Positions 1 to 7,591 of a stretch of 40,373 nt of DNA are shown one piece after another. Position 1 is the stretch's first letter. The number at the start of each line of letters is the position of its first letter. The stretch is from Defluviitalea phaphyphila (GTDB lineage: Bacteria > Bacillota > Clostridia > Lachnospirales > Defluviitaleaceae). Location: contig NZ_JWID01000014.1 of assembly GCF_001466305.1 (NCBI RefSeq), forward strand, positions 1 through 40,373. The letters are read 5' to 3'. The position numbers and the translations under genes were made by a program. The notes under the pieces are model-generated. The model ran no database searches. It was not told where the DNA came from and saw nothing but the letters and a program-made list of their open reading frames with translations.

Positions 1-30
1 CTTAAGGCTAATTTTATACTTTAACACCTA

Positions 31-46
31 AAATCAAGCATGATTT
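31..46. promoter_or_regulatory. Short dyad AAATCA-N4-TGATTT downstream of the yfcE-type gene
   Basis: A perfect 6-bp inverted repeat with a 4-base centre lies in the 81 bases between the window edge and the end of the first minus-strand gene. The same half-sites with the same spacing recur at 40356-40371. It could be an operator for a gene outside the window. No U-tract follows it, so it is not a convincing terminator. Function is unknown, and short dyads are common in AT-rich DNA. Confidence 0.25.
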
Positions 47-81
47 CTACTAAACATAAGTGTTGCATTTAATATTGCAAT

Positions 82-588
82 TTAGAATCTATTTAAATTA
101 TTCTTTTCTACACTCATAATAACAGCTTCTATTTTCCCATTTTTTTCAATATCTAATATCCCAAAAGTAGGATTTAAAATATCTCCCCTAGGCATACTTA
201 TGCTCCCTGGATTTAAAAATAATATCCCATTATAGTATTCAATTATAGGTATATGAGTATGCCCAAAAAGTACAATATTTGCTCCTTGTTCTTCTCCATA
301 ATAGCTTATCCTATTATATCCCCATTTTACTTTGTATTTATGTCCATGAGTTATTAATATTTTTTTATTATAAATATTTATTATTTCATCTTTTTTATCT
401 ATCCCAAAATCACAATTCCCTGCTACATGATGCAAAGGAATATTATTAATTTCTTTTCTTAATTCCTTTGCATCCTCATAATAATCTCCTAAATGAATAA
501 TCATATCTAATTTATCTTTTATTTTTTCTATTACTTTTTTACTATAAGAAAGGATTCCATGGCTATCGCTTAAAATTAAAAGCTTCAT
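82..588 (-). CDS. yfcE: YfcE/MJ0936-family metallophosphoesterase
   Basis: A 168-residue single-domain calcineurin-like phosphoesterase. Metal-binding motifs appear in the expected order: DSHG (residues 8-11), GD (34-35), GNCD (57-60), THGH (80-83) and GHTH (109-112), followed by NPGS. The family hydrolyses phosphodiester bonds with two divalent metals; the physiological substrate is not settled. The length is normal for the family and no signal peptide is present, so it should be cytosolic. The ATG directly abuts the TAG of rdgB, and with rph this makes a tightly packed rph-rdgB-yfcE operon, a common clostridial order. It is the last gene of the operon inside the window, and no terminator is visible between it and position 1. 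Family assignment is firm; substrate is not. Confidence 0.9.
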   Translation of the reverse strand: MKLLILSDSHGILSYSKKVIEKIKDKLDMIIHLGDYYEDAKELRKEINNIPLHHVAGNCDFGIDKKDEIINIYNKKILITHGHKYKVKWGYNRISYYGEEQGANIVLFGHTHIPIIEYYNGILFLNPGSISMPRGDILNPTFGILDIEKNGKIEAVIMSVEKNNLNRF

Positions 589-1194
589 CTATACCATGTC
601 CCCCAATCTTTCCATAAGCTTATATTTCATTTCTTTTAATGCTTTTCCCCTATGACTAATTCTATTCTTTAAATCTTTTGGCATCTGAGCCGTTGTCATC
701 TTATACTCTGGAACATAGAATATGGGGTCATATCCAAAACCATTTTTCCCTTTTATTTCATAACCTATCATTCCTTCTATTGTTCCTTTAGTAGTAATAA
801 TACTTCCATCTTTAAAGCCTGCTGCTATTATACATACAAATCTAGCAGTTCTTTTTTCTTCTTCTACTCCCTCAAGCATATTTAAAATCTTTTTATTTTT
901 AATATCATAAGGCGTATTTTCTCCTTCAAAACGGGCAGAGTATACTCCTGGAGCTCCATTTAAATAATCTATTTCTAATCCTGAATCATCTGCCATTACA
1001 ATATCACTTGTAAATTTCATAACTGATTTCACTTTTATTATTGCATTTTCTTCAAAAGTATTTCCATCTTCTATAATATCTACATCAATTCCTGCTTCCT
1101 CCATTGATACTATTTCTATATCAAGATCTTTCATTATATCATTTATTTCCACTATTTTATTTTTATTCTTAGTAGCAAATATAATTCGTTTCAT
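589..1194 (-). CDS. rdgB: RdgB/HAM1 dITP/XTP pyrophosphatase
   Basis: A 201-residue nucleoside triphosphate pyrophosphatase of the RdgB/HAM1 family, which hydrolyses dITP, ITP and XTP to monophosphates and keeps deaminated purines out of DNA and RNA. Visible signatures are the N-terminal ATKNKNK (7-13), the acidic DDSGLEID (69-76, metal and catalytic), FGYDP (153-157) and SHRGKA (180-185). The length is typical. The start codon overlaps the rph stop by one base (TAATG), and its ribosome binding site GGAGGAAG lies in the end of rph, so translation is probably coupled. The stop abuts the start of the downstream phosphoesterase gene. Confidence 0.96.
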   Translation of the reverse strand: MKRIIFATKNKNKIVEINDIMKDLDIEIVSMEEAGIDVDIIEDGNTFEENAIIKVKSVMKFTSDIVMADDSGLEIDYLNGAPGVYSARFEGENTPYDIKNKKILNMLEGVEEEKRTARFVCIIAAGFKDGSIITTKGTIEGMIGYEIKGKNGFGYDPIFYVPEYKMTTAQMPKDLKNRISHRGKALKEMKYKLMERLGDMV

Positions 1195-1940
1195 TAATAA
1201 CTTCCTCCAATAATATCTGCAATCTCTCCTAATACTTCTTTCTGTTTTTGTATTAATTCAATATTTCCTTTATTACCTAATTGTATTAAGGTATTTAAAA
1301 TATCAAAAGAAAATGGAGATTTTTCTCCTGTCCCTTGAATTTCAATATATTCTTCTTTATCTGTCATAATGATATTCATATCTACATCTGCCCTACTATC
1401 TTCTTCATAACATAAATCTAGCATTGGTATTCCTTCCACTACTCCTACACTAATTGCTGAAACAAAATTTCTAATAGGCATTTTTTCTATAACTCCATTT
1501 TTTAATAAACCATAACAAGCATCTGCTAAAGCAACAAAACTTCCTGTAATTGATGCTGTTCTTGTCCCACCATCTGCTTGTATTACATCACAATCAAGAG
1601 TAATAGTTCTTTCTCCTAATGCTGAAAAATCTATCACTGAACGAAGAGACCTTCCTATTAGTCTTTGAATTTCAACTGAACGGCTATTCATTCTTAATTT
1701 GTGAATATCTCTTATATTTCTTGTTTCAGTTGCCCTAGGAAGCATGGAATATTCCGCTGTTATCCACCCTTCTCCTGATCCTTTTTTAAATGGTGGTACT
1801 CTATCTTCTACACTTGCATTACATATAACCTTTGTTTCTCCCATTTCAATTAATACAGACCCTTCTGGGTATTTAATATAATTACGAGTTATCTTTACAG
1901 GTCTAATTTCTGCGTAATCTCTTTTGTCCATTCTTTCCAT
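1194..1940 (-). CDS. rph: Ribonuclease PH
   Basis: A 248-residue 3'-5' phosphorolytic exoribonuclease that trims tRNA 3' ends using inorganic phosphate. The sequence covers the whole RNase PH fold: the N-terminal RPVKITRNY region (13-21), [11 protein letters not shown] (58-68), the Arg-rich [15 protein letters not shown] (86-100) used in hexamer contacts and RNA binding, and the phosphate-binding stretch [11 protein letters not shown] (123-133). The start ATG lies immediately after the stop of the GerMN gene; a second Met three codons in is possible. It is the first enzyme gene of the rph-rdgB-yfcE unit. Confidence 0.97.
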   Translation of the reverse strand: MERMDKRDYAEIRPVKITRNYIKYPEGSVLIEMGETKVICNASVEDRVPPFKKGSGEGWITAEYSMLPRATETRNIRDIHKLRMNSRSVEIQRLIGRSLRSVIDFSALGERTITLDCDVIQADGGTRTASITGSFVALADACYGLLKNGVIEKMPIRNFVSAISVGVVEGIPMLDLCYEEDSRADVDMNIIMTDKEEYIEIQGTGEKSPFSFDILNTLIQLGNKGNIELIQKQKEVLGEIADIIGGSY

Positions 1941-2375
1941 TTATTTTTCTTCCTTTCTTTTTAGCCAATCTTCTTTTTTGTAGGAGTCAATTATTGTTCC
2001 TTCTGGAAAATAATCTTTTTCTCCTTCAATAAGAATTGTTATACTATTTACATCGTTAGCAGAAAAACCAATAGATAAAATCTTATCTATTATCCATTCT
2101 TCTGTTAAAGTTCCTCCATAATTTTTTATTTCTTTTGAAATATTTAAAATTAAATGTCCATCTTGAAACGTAACATTTATAAGTTTTGTGTTCTCTGGAA
2201 TTAAATTTTCTTTATCAGTAGTATTCTCAAAAAAAGAAGTCAATTCCTTTCCAACCTTTTCTTCAGGTTTTTTCATTTCATAATTATTAACATAAGTTAT
2301 TTGTTCTGTCAACGCAGGTGAAACAAACATTAGTCCCATAAATACTAAAATAAATAAATAAGTTGTTTCATTCAT
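1941..2375 (-). CDS. GerMN-domain exported protein
   Basis: A 144-residue protein with an N-terminal hydrophobic signal or anchor (about residues 3-22, no lipobox Cys) followed by a GerMN domain. Diagnostic features are PENTKLINVTFQDGHLILNI with its beta-strand pattern, then a helix and a closing ITILIEGEKDYFPEG segment. GerM of Bacillus is a sporulation and germination lipoprotein that binds the SpoIIIAG ring; the single-domain versions next to rph in Clostridia are poorly characterised. The ATG at 2375 is preferred over an upstream in-frame ATG because AAGGAGG sits 7 bases before it. It abuts rph and may be co-transcribed with it. A role in spore envelope biology is inference from the domain. 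Confidence 0.8.
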   Translation of the reverse strand: MNETTYLFILVFMGLMFVSPALTEQITYVNNYEMKKPEEKVGKELTSFFENTTDKENLIPENTKLINVTFQDGHLILNISKEIKNYGGTLTEEWIIDKILSIGFSANDVNSITILIEGEKDYFPEGTIIDSYKKEDWLKRKEEK

Positions 2376-2521
2376 TATATCTACCTCCTTGGTATTTACC
2401 ATTTTATACCAATCGGTAGATAAGTACAAGTTATTTCGTCTAAGAGATTTCTACATAATCTTATTTTATAATATATTTGCTATATTTAAAATATATAATT
2501 TCAAAATAAATGACAAATTTT

Positions 2522-2546
2522 AAGGAACCCTTTTACAGGTTCCCTA
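2522..2546 (-). terminator. Hairpin terminator after the amidase gene
   Basis: On the minus strand an 8-bp stem (AGGGAACC paired with GGTTCCTT, one G-U pair) lies just after the amidase stop codon and is followed by a weak U-rich stretch. It would separate the amidase gene from the downstream GerMN-rph unit. The poor T-tract suggests incomplete termination. Confidence 0.6.
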
Positions 2547-2552
2547 TATATT

Positions 2553-4796
2553 TTATCTATTAGTAGGATATTTTTCAAAAATATCTATTATTCCCTTATA
2601 AAGAGCTTCTGCTGCATTTTGTTTAAAAGAATCTGATTTAAGAAGATTAGCGTCTTCTACATTACTTACAAATGCAATTTCAACTATAACAGCCGGCATT
2701 TTAGTTGTTCTAAGTACATAAAGTTCTGGTCTTTCTTTTATACCCCTATCTTGAGTTCCTAAAGTCTCTACAAGATATTTTTGAAAAATTTGAGCCATTA
2801 TTTTCCCTGTTAATTCAGAGCTATCGCTAGTTGATGTCGGATAATATAAAACTTCCGTCCCTCTATGCGTACTATAAAAGGAATTATTATGTACACTTAA
2901 AAATATATCAGCTTCTACTTCATTTGCTAAATTACTTCTATCCTGTAGTGTAGGATATGTATCACTTGTCCTTGTAATATATACTTTAATATCTTCACTA
3001 TTATTTTTAAGAAGATCATATAATCTTAAACTTATATCTAAATTTAATTCTTTTTCATATAATCCATTTCCTATAGCTCCTGGGTCTTTACCACCATGCC
3101 CTGGATCTAAAACCAATATTTTTTTATATTTTTCCCTTGGTCTTAAAATTGAAATAACTATGTAATTATCTTCTTCATATATATCATAAGCAAATACCTT
3201 CTTCTCTAAAAACTTAAATTCTGTTTTTCCCTCATCATTTAATCCTATTTCAATACTATCTAATTTCCCATCTCCTATATGAAAAATACCATGACCATAT
3301 ACATTTATATAATTATATGGAAAAGTAATTTTATATATTTTATTCATATAATCATCTTCTTGAACAATTGAATTAATATTAAAATCTTCATCTGGTTTTA
3401 CTAATATTAATTTAGTACTATCATCATTTATATATTTTATATTTTTATAACTTGGAATAGATAACTGAATAGCAACTGCATTATTTTCTAAAGGAATAAT
3501 TTCATATGCCGGTTGCCCATTTAAATCTAATACAATTCTAAAAGTATTTTCATCAAACTGTGATGTTCTTATTCCACTAATATATTGACCTTTTACTAAT
3601 TCTTCAATAAATCCTAAACTAGATTCACAATTAAAAACATCTATGACTAATCTATCAGGAGTAGTTAATCTAAACACATTAATATTAGGAGTGTTATCTC
3701 CATTTATAATTATCATATCTCCTATTGTATTTTGAGTCAGCTCTATACTAGTTAATATAGTCTTCCTAATTTCTACAATTAAATTTTGTCTATCTTCAGA
3801 CATTATAATATTATAATTTGATGGATTATTTAAATCAAATACAACTCTTACTACTTTAGGTTCAGAACTGTATTGGCTAGCTCTTATGGATTTAATAAAA
3901 TTATTATCATCAACCTCTATTATTGTTTTTTCAAGTTCCATATTAGCATTATTTATATCTATAACTATTTTATCTTCCCAAAGCATATGGTCTACAGAGC
4001 TTATAGGGCCTGATGCTGAAATTTTAAATTGATAAGAATTATCAAGTATTTCTACATCAATAATATCTGTTGTAGGATGCGATTGACTTTCAATAATTGA
4101 ATTTATTTCTTCTTTTTCTTTTATATCAATATCTGTTTCTAAAATTATTGGCTCTTCTGCTAGTTCTGTAGGTAAAGATGGAATGTCTTCTATATCTATA
4201 TATTCTATTTCTTCCTCTATTTTTTCCTCTATTTCTTCTTCTATTTCTTTATTATTATCTATTTCTTCATCTATAATTTCTTCATTATTATCTATATCAT
4301 CTTCAATATTTTCTTCTACTGTATTATCAATTTTTATCATACGTTCTGATTGAACCCATTCTACATTAAATCCTATTGTTTCTGCTACAAATCTAAGCGG
4401 AATCATAACCTTATCATTAATAATTTTAGGCTCCATAGGAATAGAAACATCTACACCATTTACCCATGCTTTATCAGTATTCATTTTAAGAATAACTAAT
4501 GTATCTTCCATGCCTATATAGGCTTCCTTAGTATCAGCTTTCCATTCTACTATAGCTCCCATTGCTTCAAAAACTTCCCTTGTAGGAACTAAAGTATTTC
4601 CATCAAATATAATAGGAGGCATAACTGAATTAATTTCTTCTCCGTTTATAACTAATTTAATAGGTTTTTCATTATAAATATGAGTTTCTCCATCATATAC
4701 CAAAGTAATTCCTGTATTCTCTTCAGCATAAATCTGAATTGTAGAAAAATTTATAATAAATATTAATATGTATGCTATATATTTTAATAATTTCAT
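2553..4796 (-). CDS. Modular N-acetylmuramoyl-L-alanine amidase (stalk domain, two AMIN domains, Amidase_3)
   Basis: A 747-residue exported cell-wall hydrolase cleaving the amide between muramic acid and the stem peptide. Order: signal peptide (1-24); copper amine oxidase N-like stalk domain (about 30-157); a Glu/Ile/Asp-rich low-complexity linker (159-205); AMIN-like domain 1 (about 245-345); AMIN-like domain 2 (about 350-447); a poorly assigned segment; and Amidase_3 (about 560-745). In the catalytic domain the zinc ligands are H567 (DPGHGG), E581 (YEKEL) and H636 (SVHNNS), and the catalytic Glu is E706 (VEIAFVSN), so it should be active. AMIN domains usually target peptidoglycan or septa. 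It is a monocistronic unit with its own promoter, a GGAGG ribosome binding site and a terminator. Whether it serves division, sporulation or germination cannot be told. Confidence 0.92.
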   Translation of the reverse strand: MKLLKYIAYILIFIINFSTIQIYAEENTGITLVYDGETHIYNEKPIKLVINGEEINSVMPPIIFDGNTLVPTREVFEAMGAIVEWKADTKEAYIGMEDTLVILKMNTDKAWVNGVDVSIPMEPKIINDKVMIPLRFVAETIGFNVEWVQSERMIKIDNTVEENIEDDIDNNEEIIDEEIDNNKEIEEEIEEKIEEEIEYIDIEDIPSLPTELAEEPIILETDIDIKEKEEINSIIESQSHPTTDIIDVEILDNSYQFKISASGPISSVDHMLWEDKIVIDINNANMELEKTIIEVDDNNFIKSIRASQYSSEPKVVRVVFDLNNPSNYNIIMSEDRQNLIVEIRKTILTSIELTQNTIGDMIIINGDNTPNINVFRLTTPDRLVIDVFNCESSLGFIEELVKGQYISGIRTSQFDENTFRIVLDLNGQPAYEIIPLENNAVAIQLSIPSYKNIKYINDDSTKLILVKPDEDFNINSIVQEDDYMNKIYKITFPYNYINVYGHGIFHIGDGKLDSIEIGLNDEGKTEFKFLEKKVFAYDIYEEDNYIVISILRPREKYKKILVLDPGHGGKDPGAIGNGLYEKELNLDISLRLYDLLKNNSEDIKVYITRTSDTYPTLQDRSNLANEVEADIFLSVHNNSFYSTHRGTEVLYYPTSTSDSSELTGKIMAQIFQKYLVETLGTQDRGIKERPELYVLRTTKMPAVIVEIAFVSNVEDANLLKSDSFKQNAAEALYKGIIDIFEKYPTNR

Positions 4797-4837
4797 ATTT
4801 CCCTCCGCTAGTATTTTATATTCTATCTTACATAAGA

Positions 4838-4866
4838 ATTATATCAGAAATTATTTGTATATAAAA
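4838..4866 (-). promoter_or_regulatory. Extended -10 promoter for the amidase gene
   Basis: On the minus strand TGATATAAT gives a perfect -10 hexamer (4838-4843) with the extended TGn motif. The -35 region around 4860-4866 is weak. It lies about 40 bases upstream of the amidase start. Confidence 0.5.
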
Positions 4867-4992
4867 GTTTTTTAATGAATTTGAAATAATTTTGTAATAA
4901 AAAAATATTTCTTTTGGAATATTATGTCGAATTTAATAAGTGTGCTTATTTAATGTTTTTCTGTACAAACTATATTTAGGAGGTGTATATTT

Positions 4993-5172
4993 ATGATTAA
5001 TATAAATTGTTCTTATAAATGTAGTCATCAATTAGATGGAAAATGCACATTAAAAACGGCCTCTAATGTCTCTAAATATACCGATGAAAATTATTCTATT
5101 GACTGTCCTTATTTTGAAAACAAAAACATTCATAAAAAAAATCTTTCATCCTTAAAATCTTCTCTAAAATAG
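4993..5172 (+). CDS. Small Cys-rich protein, 59 residues
   Basis: ATG at 4993 follows a strong AGGAGG (8 bases away) and the frame runs 59 codons to TAG at 5170-5172. Four cysteines (C6, C10, C18, C38) occur as CSYKC, GKC and DCPYF, which suggests a small metal-binding fold. The tail after residue 42 is Lys/Ser/Asn rich. Similar short Cys-containing proteins are widespread in Clostridia and are sometimes misannotated as lipid enzymes; I do not assign a function. It stands alone on the plus strand between two minus-strand genes and shares a bidirectional terminator with ligA. A small dyad (AATAAG-N4-CTTATT, 4935-4950) upstream may be an operator. The gene call is well supported by the ribosome binding site and terminator. 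Confidence 0.75.
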   Translation: MININCSYKCSHQLDGKCTLKTASNVSKYTDENYSIDCPYFENKNIHKKNLSSLKSSLK

Positions 5173-5189
5173 GGTCCTAAATAGGACCC
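5172..5189. terminator. Bidirectional terminator between ligA and the Cys-rich gene
   Basis: A GGGTCCTA/TAGGACCC inverted repeat sits exactly between the two convergent stop codons, flanked by TATTTTA on each side. It can act as an intrinsic terminator in both directions, although the T-tracts are short. Confidence 0.7.
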
Positions 5190-7127
5190 CTATTTTATCA
5201 TATTTAAAAATTCTTCTTCTGTAATAATAGTAATTCCTAATTCTTTTGCTTTTCTATTTTTAGAAGAATTAGATTCTATATTATTATTAATCAAATAATC
5301 TGTATTTTTTGTTACAGTTCCTGTTACTTTCCCTCCTAAAGATTCTATTTTTTCTTTTAATTCTTTTCTATTCTTAAAATGCTCCACTTTTCCAGTAATA
5401 ACAAAAGTCTTATCTTTTAAAATTTGTTCTTCATTTATTTTAGTAACTTGTATTTGTAGAAGGTCTTTTAATTTATATATTCTTTCTTTATTTTCTTCTT
5501 TATTAAAATATGTGTAAATAGAATTAGCAATTATATCGCCAAATCCTTCTATATTTATAAGTTCTTCCATTTTACAATTAATTATTTTTTCTAAATCATA
5601 ATTATAATATTTACAAAGTAATTTTGCATTACTAAGTCCTACATGATTTAATCCTAAAGCATATATTAAATTAGGTAATTCAACTTGTTTTGATTTTTCT
5701 ATAGAATTTATTAAATTTTTATAGGATTTTTCACCAAATCCATCCATATTTTTTATTTCTTCTTCATATAAATATAAATTATAAATATCAATAAAATCTT
5801 TTATAAATCCTTTTTTTACAAATTTTTCAATAGTGGCCTCTGATAATCCTTCTATATTCATAGCATCTCTAGAAACAAAATGGGTTAATGTTTTAATCCT
5901 TTGAGCCTCACAATTTGGATTAGTACAATAAAGCGCTTTCCCTTCTCTAACTTGTATAATCTCCGTTTTTCCTTTACATACAGGACATTCTTTAGGAATC
6001 TCTATATTATTACTTTTAGTTAAATTTTCTGCAACTTGAGGAATAATCATATTAGCTTTATACACTTTAATAGTATCGCCTATTCCTAGTTTAAGGTCTT
6101 CTAATATACTTAAGTTATGTAAACTAGCACGATTTACAGTAGTTCCCTCTAATTCAACACTTTCAAATACTGCTACAGGATTTATAAGCCCGGTTCTAGA
6201 TGTGTTCCATTGAATAGCTAAAAGTTTTGTTTCTTTCATCTCATCTTTCCATTTAAAAGCTATGGAATCTCTTGGAAATTTTGCAGTGCTTCCTAAAGAT
6301 AAAGAATAAGATATACTATCATAAGTTAACACTAATCCATCGGAAGCAAAATCATTATGGGAAATATTTTTTTCAAACTCATAAACTACTTCTTCTACAT
6401 TATCTTTTGTAACTAATTTATATTCTACTATATCAAACCCTAAACTTTTAAGCCATTCTAAGCTTTTAACTTTAGAATCTTCAAAATCTTTCCCTTGAGC
6501 TTCAACTAAACTAAAAGCAAAAAAATATACATTTCTTTTAGCTGTAATTTCATTATTTAATTGTCTTACACTTCCACTACATAAATTTCTTGGATTTTTG
6601 TATTGCTCCTCTGGAGGAAGATTTTCATTTATTTTTTTAAAATCAGAATATTTAATAACTGCTTCTCCCCTTAATATTAATTCTCCTTTAAAAGGAATAA
6701 AAAGAGGAATATTTTTAAATGTCTTTGCATTATTAGTTATATCTTCTCCAATTTCTCCATTTCCTCTTGTGACCCCTTGAAATAATTTACCATCTCTATA
6801 AGTTAATACAATAGTAAGTCCATCTAATTTCCATGAAAGTAGCCCTTTTTGATCTCCTAAAAAATTTTTTAATTGAGCAATTTCTTTTGTTTTATCCAAA
6901 GAAAGCATCCTTTGACTGTGTTTTACCTTTGGAAGACTACTAAGTATAGTATAACCTACTTTTTGCGTAGGGCTATCAGATAAAATTATTCCTGTTTTCT
7001 TTTCTAATTCTTGTAATTCATCATAAAGAGCATCATATTCTTTATTTGACATAATTTCCCTATCTTCTTGATAATAAGCTTTTGAAGCTTTATTCAAAAT
7101 ATTTATTAATTCTTTCATTCTTTCCAT
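5190..7127 (-). CDS. ligA: NAD-dependent DNA ligase LigA
   Basis: A 645-residue NAD+-dependent DNA ligase that seals nicks in replication and repair. Domains: Ia (about 1-65, with NKEYDALYDEL and DSPTQKVG); adenylation domain with the nucleophile K100 in WKLDG; OB fold; Cys4 zinc finger (C381, C384, C401, C406); helix-hairpin-helix region (about 420-555); and C-terminal BRCT (about 565-645, FVITGKVEHFKNR). It is slightly shorter than the usual ~670 residues, and the motif I context (SWKLDGLTIVL) and nearby motifs differ from textbook LigA, so it may belong to a divergent clostridial subgroup. It lies downstream of pcrA as in many Firmicutes, but a small gene with its own terminator separates them. 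Confidence 0.94.
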   Translation of the reverse strand: MERMKELINILNKASKAYYQEDREIMSNKEYDALYDELQELEKKTGIILSDSPTQKVGYTILSSLPKVKHSQRMLSLDKTKEIAQLKNFLGDQKGLLSWKLDGLTIVLTYRDGKLFQGVTRGNGEIGEDITNNAKTFKNIPLFIPFKGELILRGEAVIKYSDFKKINENLPPEEQYKNPRNLCSGSVRQLNNEITAKRNVYFFAFSLVEAQGKDFEDSKVKSLEWLKSLGFDIVEYKLVTKDNVEEVVYEFEKNISHNDFASDGLVLTYDSISYSLSLGSTAKFPRDSIAFKWKDEMKETKLLAIQWNTSRTGLINPVAVFESVELEGTTVNRASLHNLSILEDLKLGIGDTIKVYKANMIIPQVAENLTKSNNIEIPKECPVCKGKTEIIQVREGKALYCTNPNCEAQRIKTLTHFVSRDAMNIEGLSEATIEKFVKKGFIKDFIDIYNLYLYEEEIKNMDGFGEKSYKNLINSIEKSKQVELPNLIYALGLNHVGLSNAKLLCKYYNYDLEKIINCKMEELINIEGFGDIIANSIYTYFNKEENKERIYKLKDLLQIQVTKINEEQILKDKTFVITGKVEHFKNRKELKEKIESLGGKVTGTVTKNTDYLINNNIESNSSKNRKAKELGITIITEEEFLNMIK

Positions 7128-7186
7128 AATTTCCTCCTAAAGCCATAAATTATTTTTATACATATTTTTATAATACTATAATAGTC

Positions 7187-7214
7187 AAAAAAAATACAGA
7201 CAAAAGTCTGTATT
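7187..7214 (-). terminator. Strong intrinsic terminator after the 58-residue gene
   Basis: On the minus strand a perfect 8-bp stem (ATACAGAC/GTCTGTAT, loop TTTT) is followed by a run of eight U. It ends transcription of the small gene at 7219 and implies that ligA is transcribed from a separate promoter or by read-through. Confidence 0.88.
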
Positions 7215-7218
7215 CTAC

Positions 7219-7395
7219 TTATTTACTTATAACTTTCTTTTCTATATCATTTAAAAAACGAATCTTATTTTTAGTCATTTCTTGATACTGTTCTTTGGTT
7301 ATTTTACCATTTTTTAAAAGATTTTCTGCAAATTCTAAAAATCTTTTAGTAATTTCAATTAGTTTTAGAAGCTCTTGATTATTTTCGTTTTTCAT
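7219..7395 (-). CDS. Small hypothetical protein, 58 residues, helical
   Basis: An ATG at 7395 with AAGGAAAG upstream opens a 58-codon frame ending in TAA at 7219, followed at once by a strong terminator. The product is charged and helical: an N-terminal amphipathic helix (about 7-27), then NGKITKEQYQEM, a turn-helix resembling SHOCT-type short C-terminal domains, and a basic end. No signal or membrane segment is present. It sits between pcrA and ligA. I do not recognise the family; the ribosome binding site, codon use and dedicated terminator support it as real. Confidence 0.6.
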   Translation of the reverse strand: MKNENNQELLKLIEITKRFLEFAENLLKNGKITKEQYQEMTKNKIRFLNDIEKKVISK

Positions 7396-7591
7396 GGCAT
7401 CACTTTCCTTATCTCAAAATAGTAGATAAAGCTTTTCTTTTTTATGTATTATAACATATTTTACTTTTTATTACAATTTTTCCAGCTGTTATTATAGTTT
7501 AAATATAATTGTATATTTAATTTATCTCTTATTATCTTTGTTTTTTATAATATTGCTACTTTTTACTTATATTTTCTATTAAAAGAATGCT

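Noticed and set aside
2376-2429. Longer start for the GerMN protein
   Set aside because: The ATG at 2375 has an AAGGAGG at ideal spacing and opens directly into the signal sequence; the upstream start lacks this.
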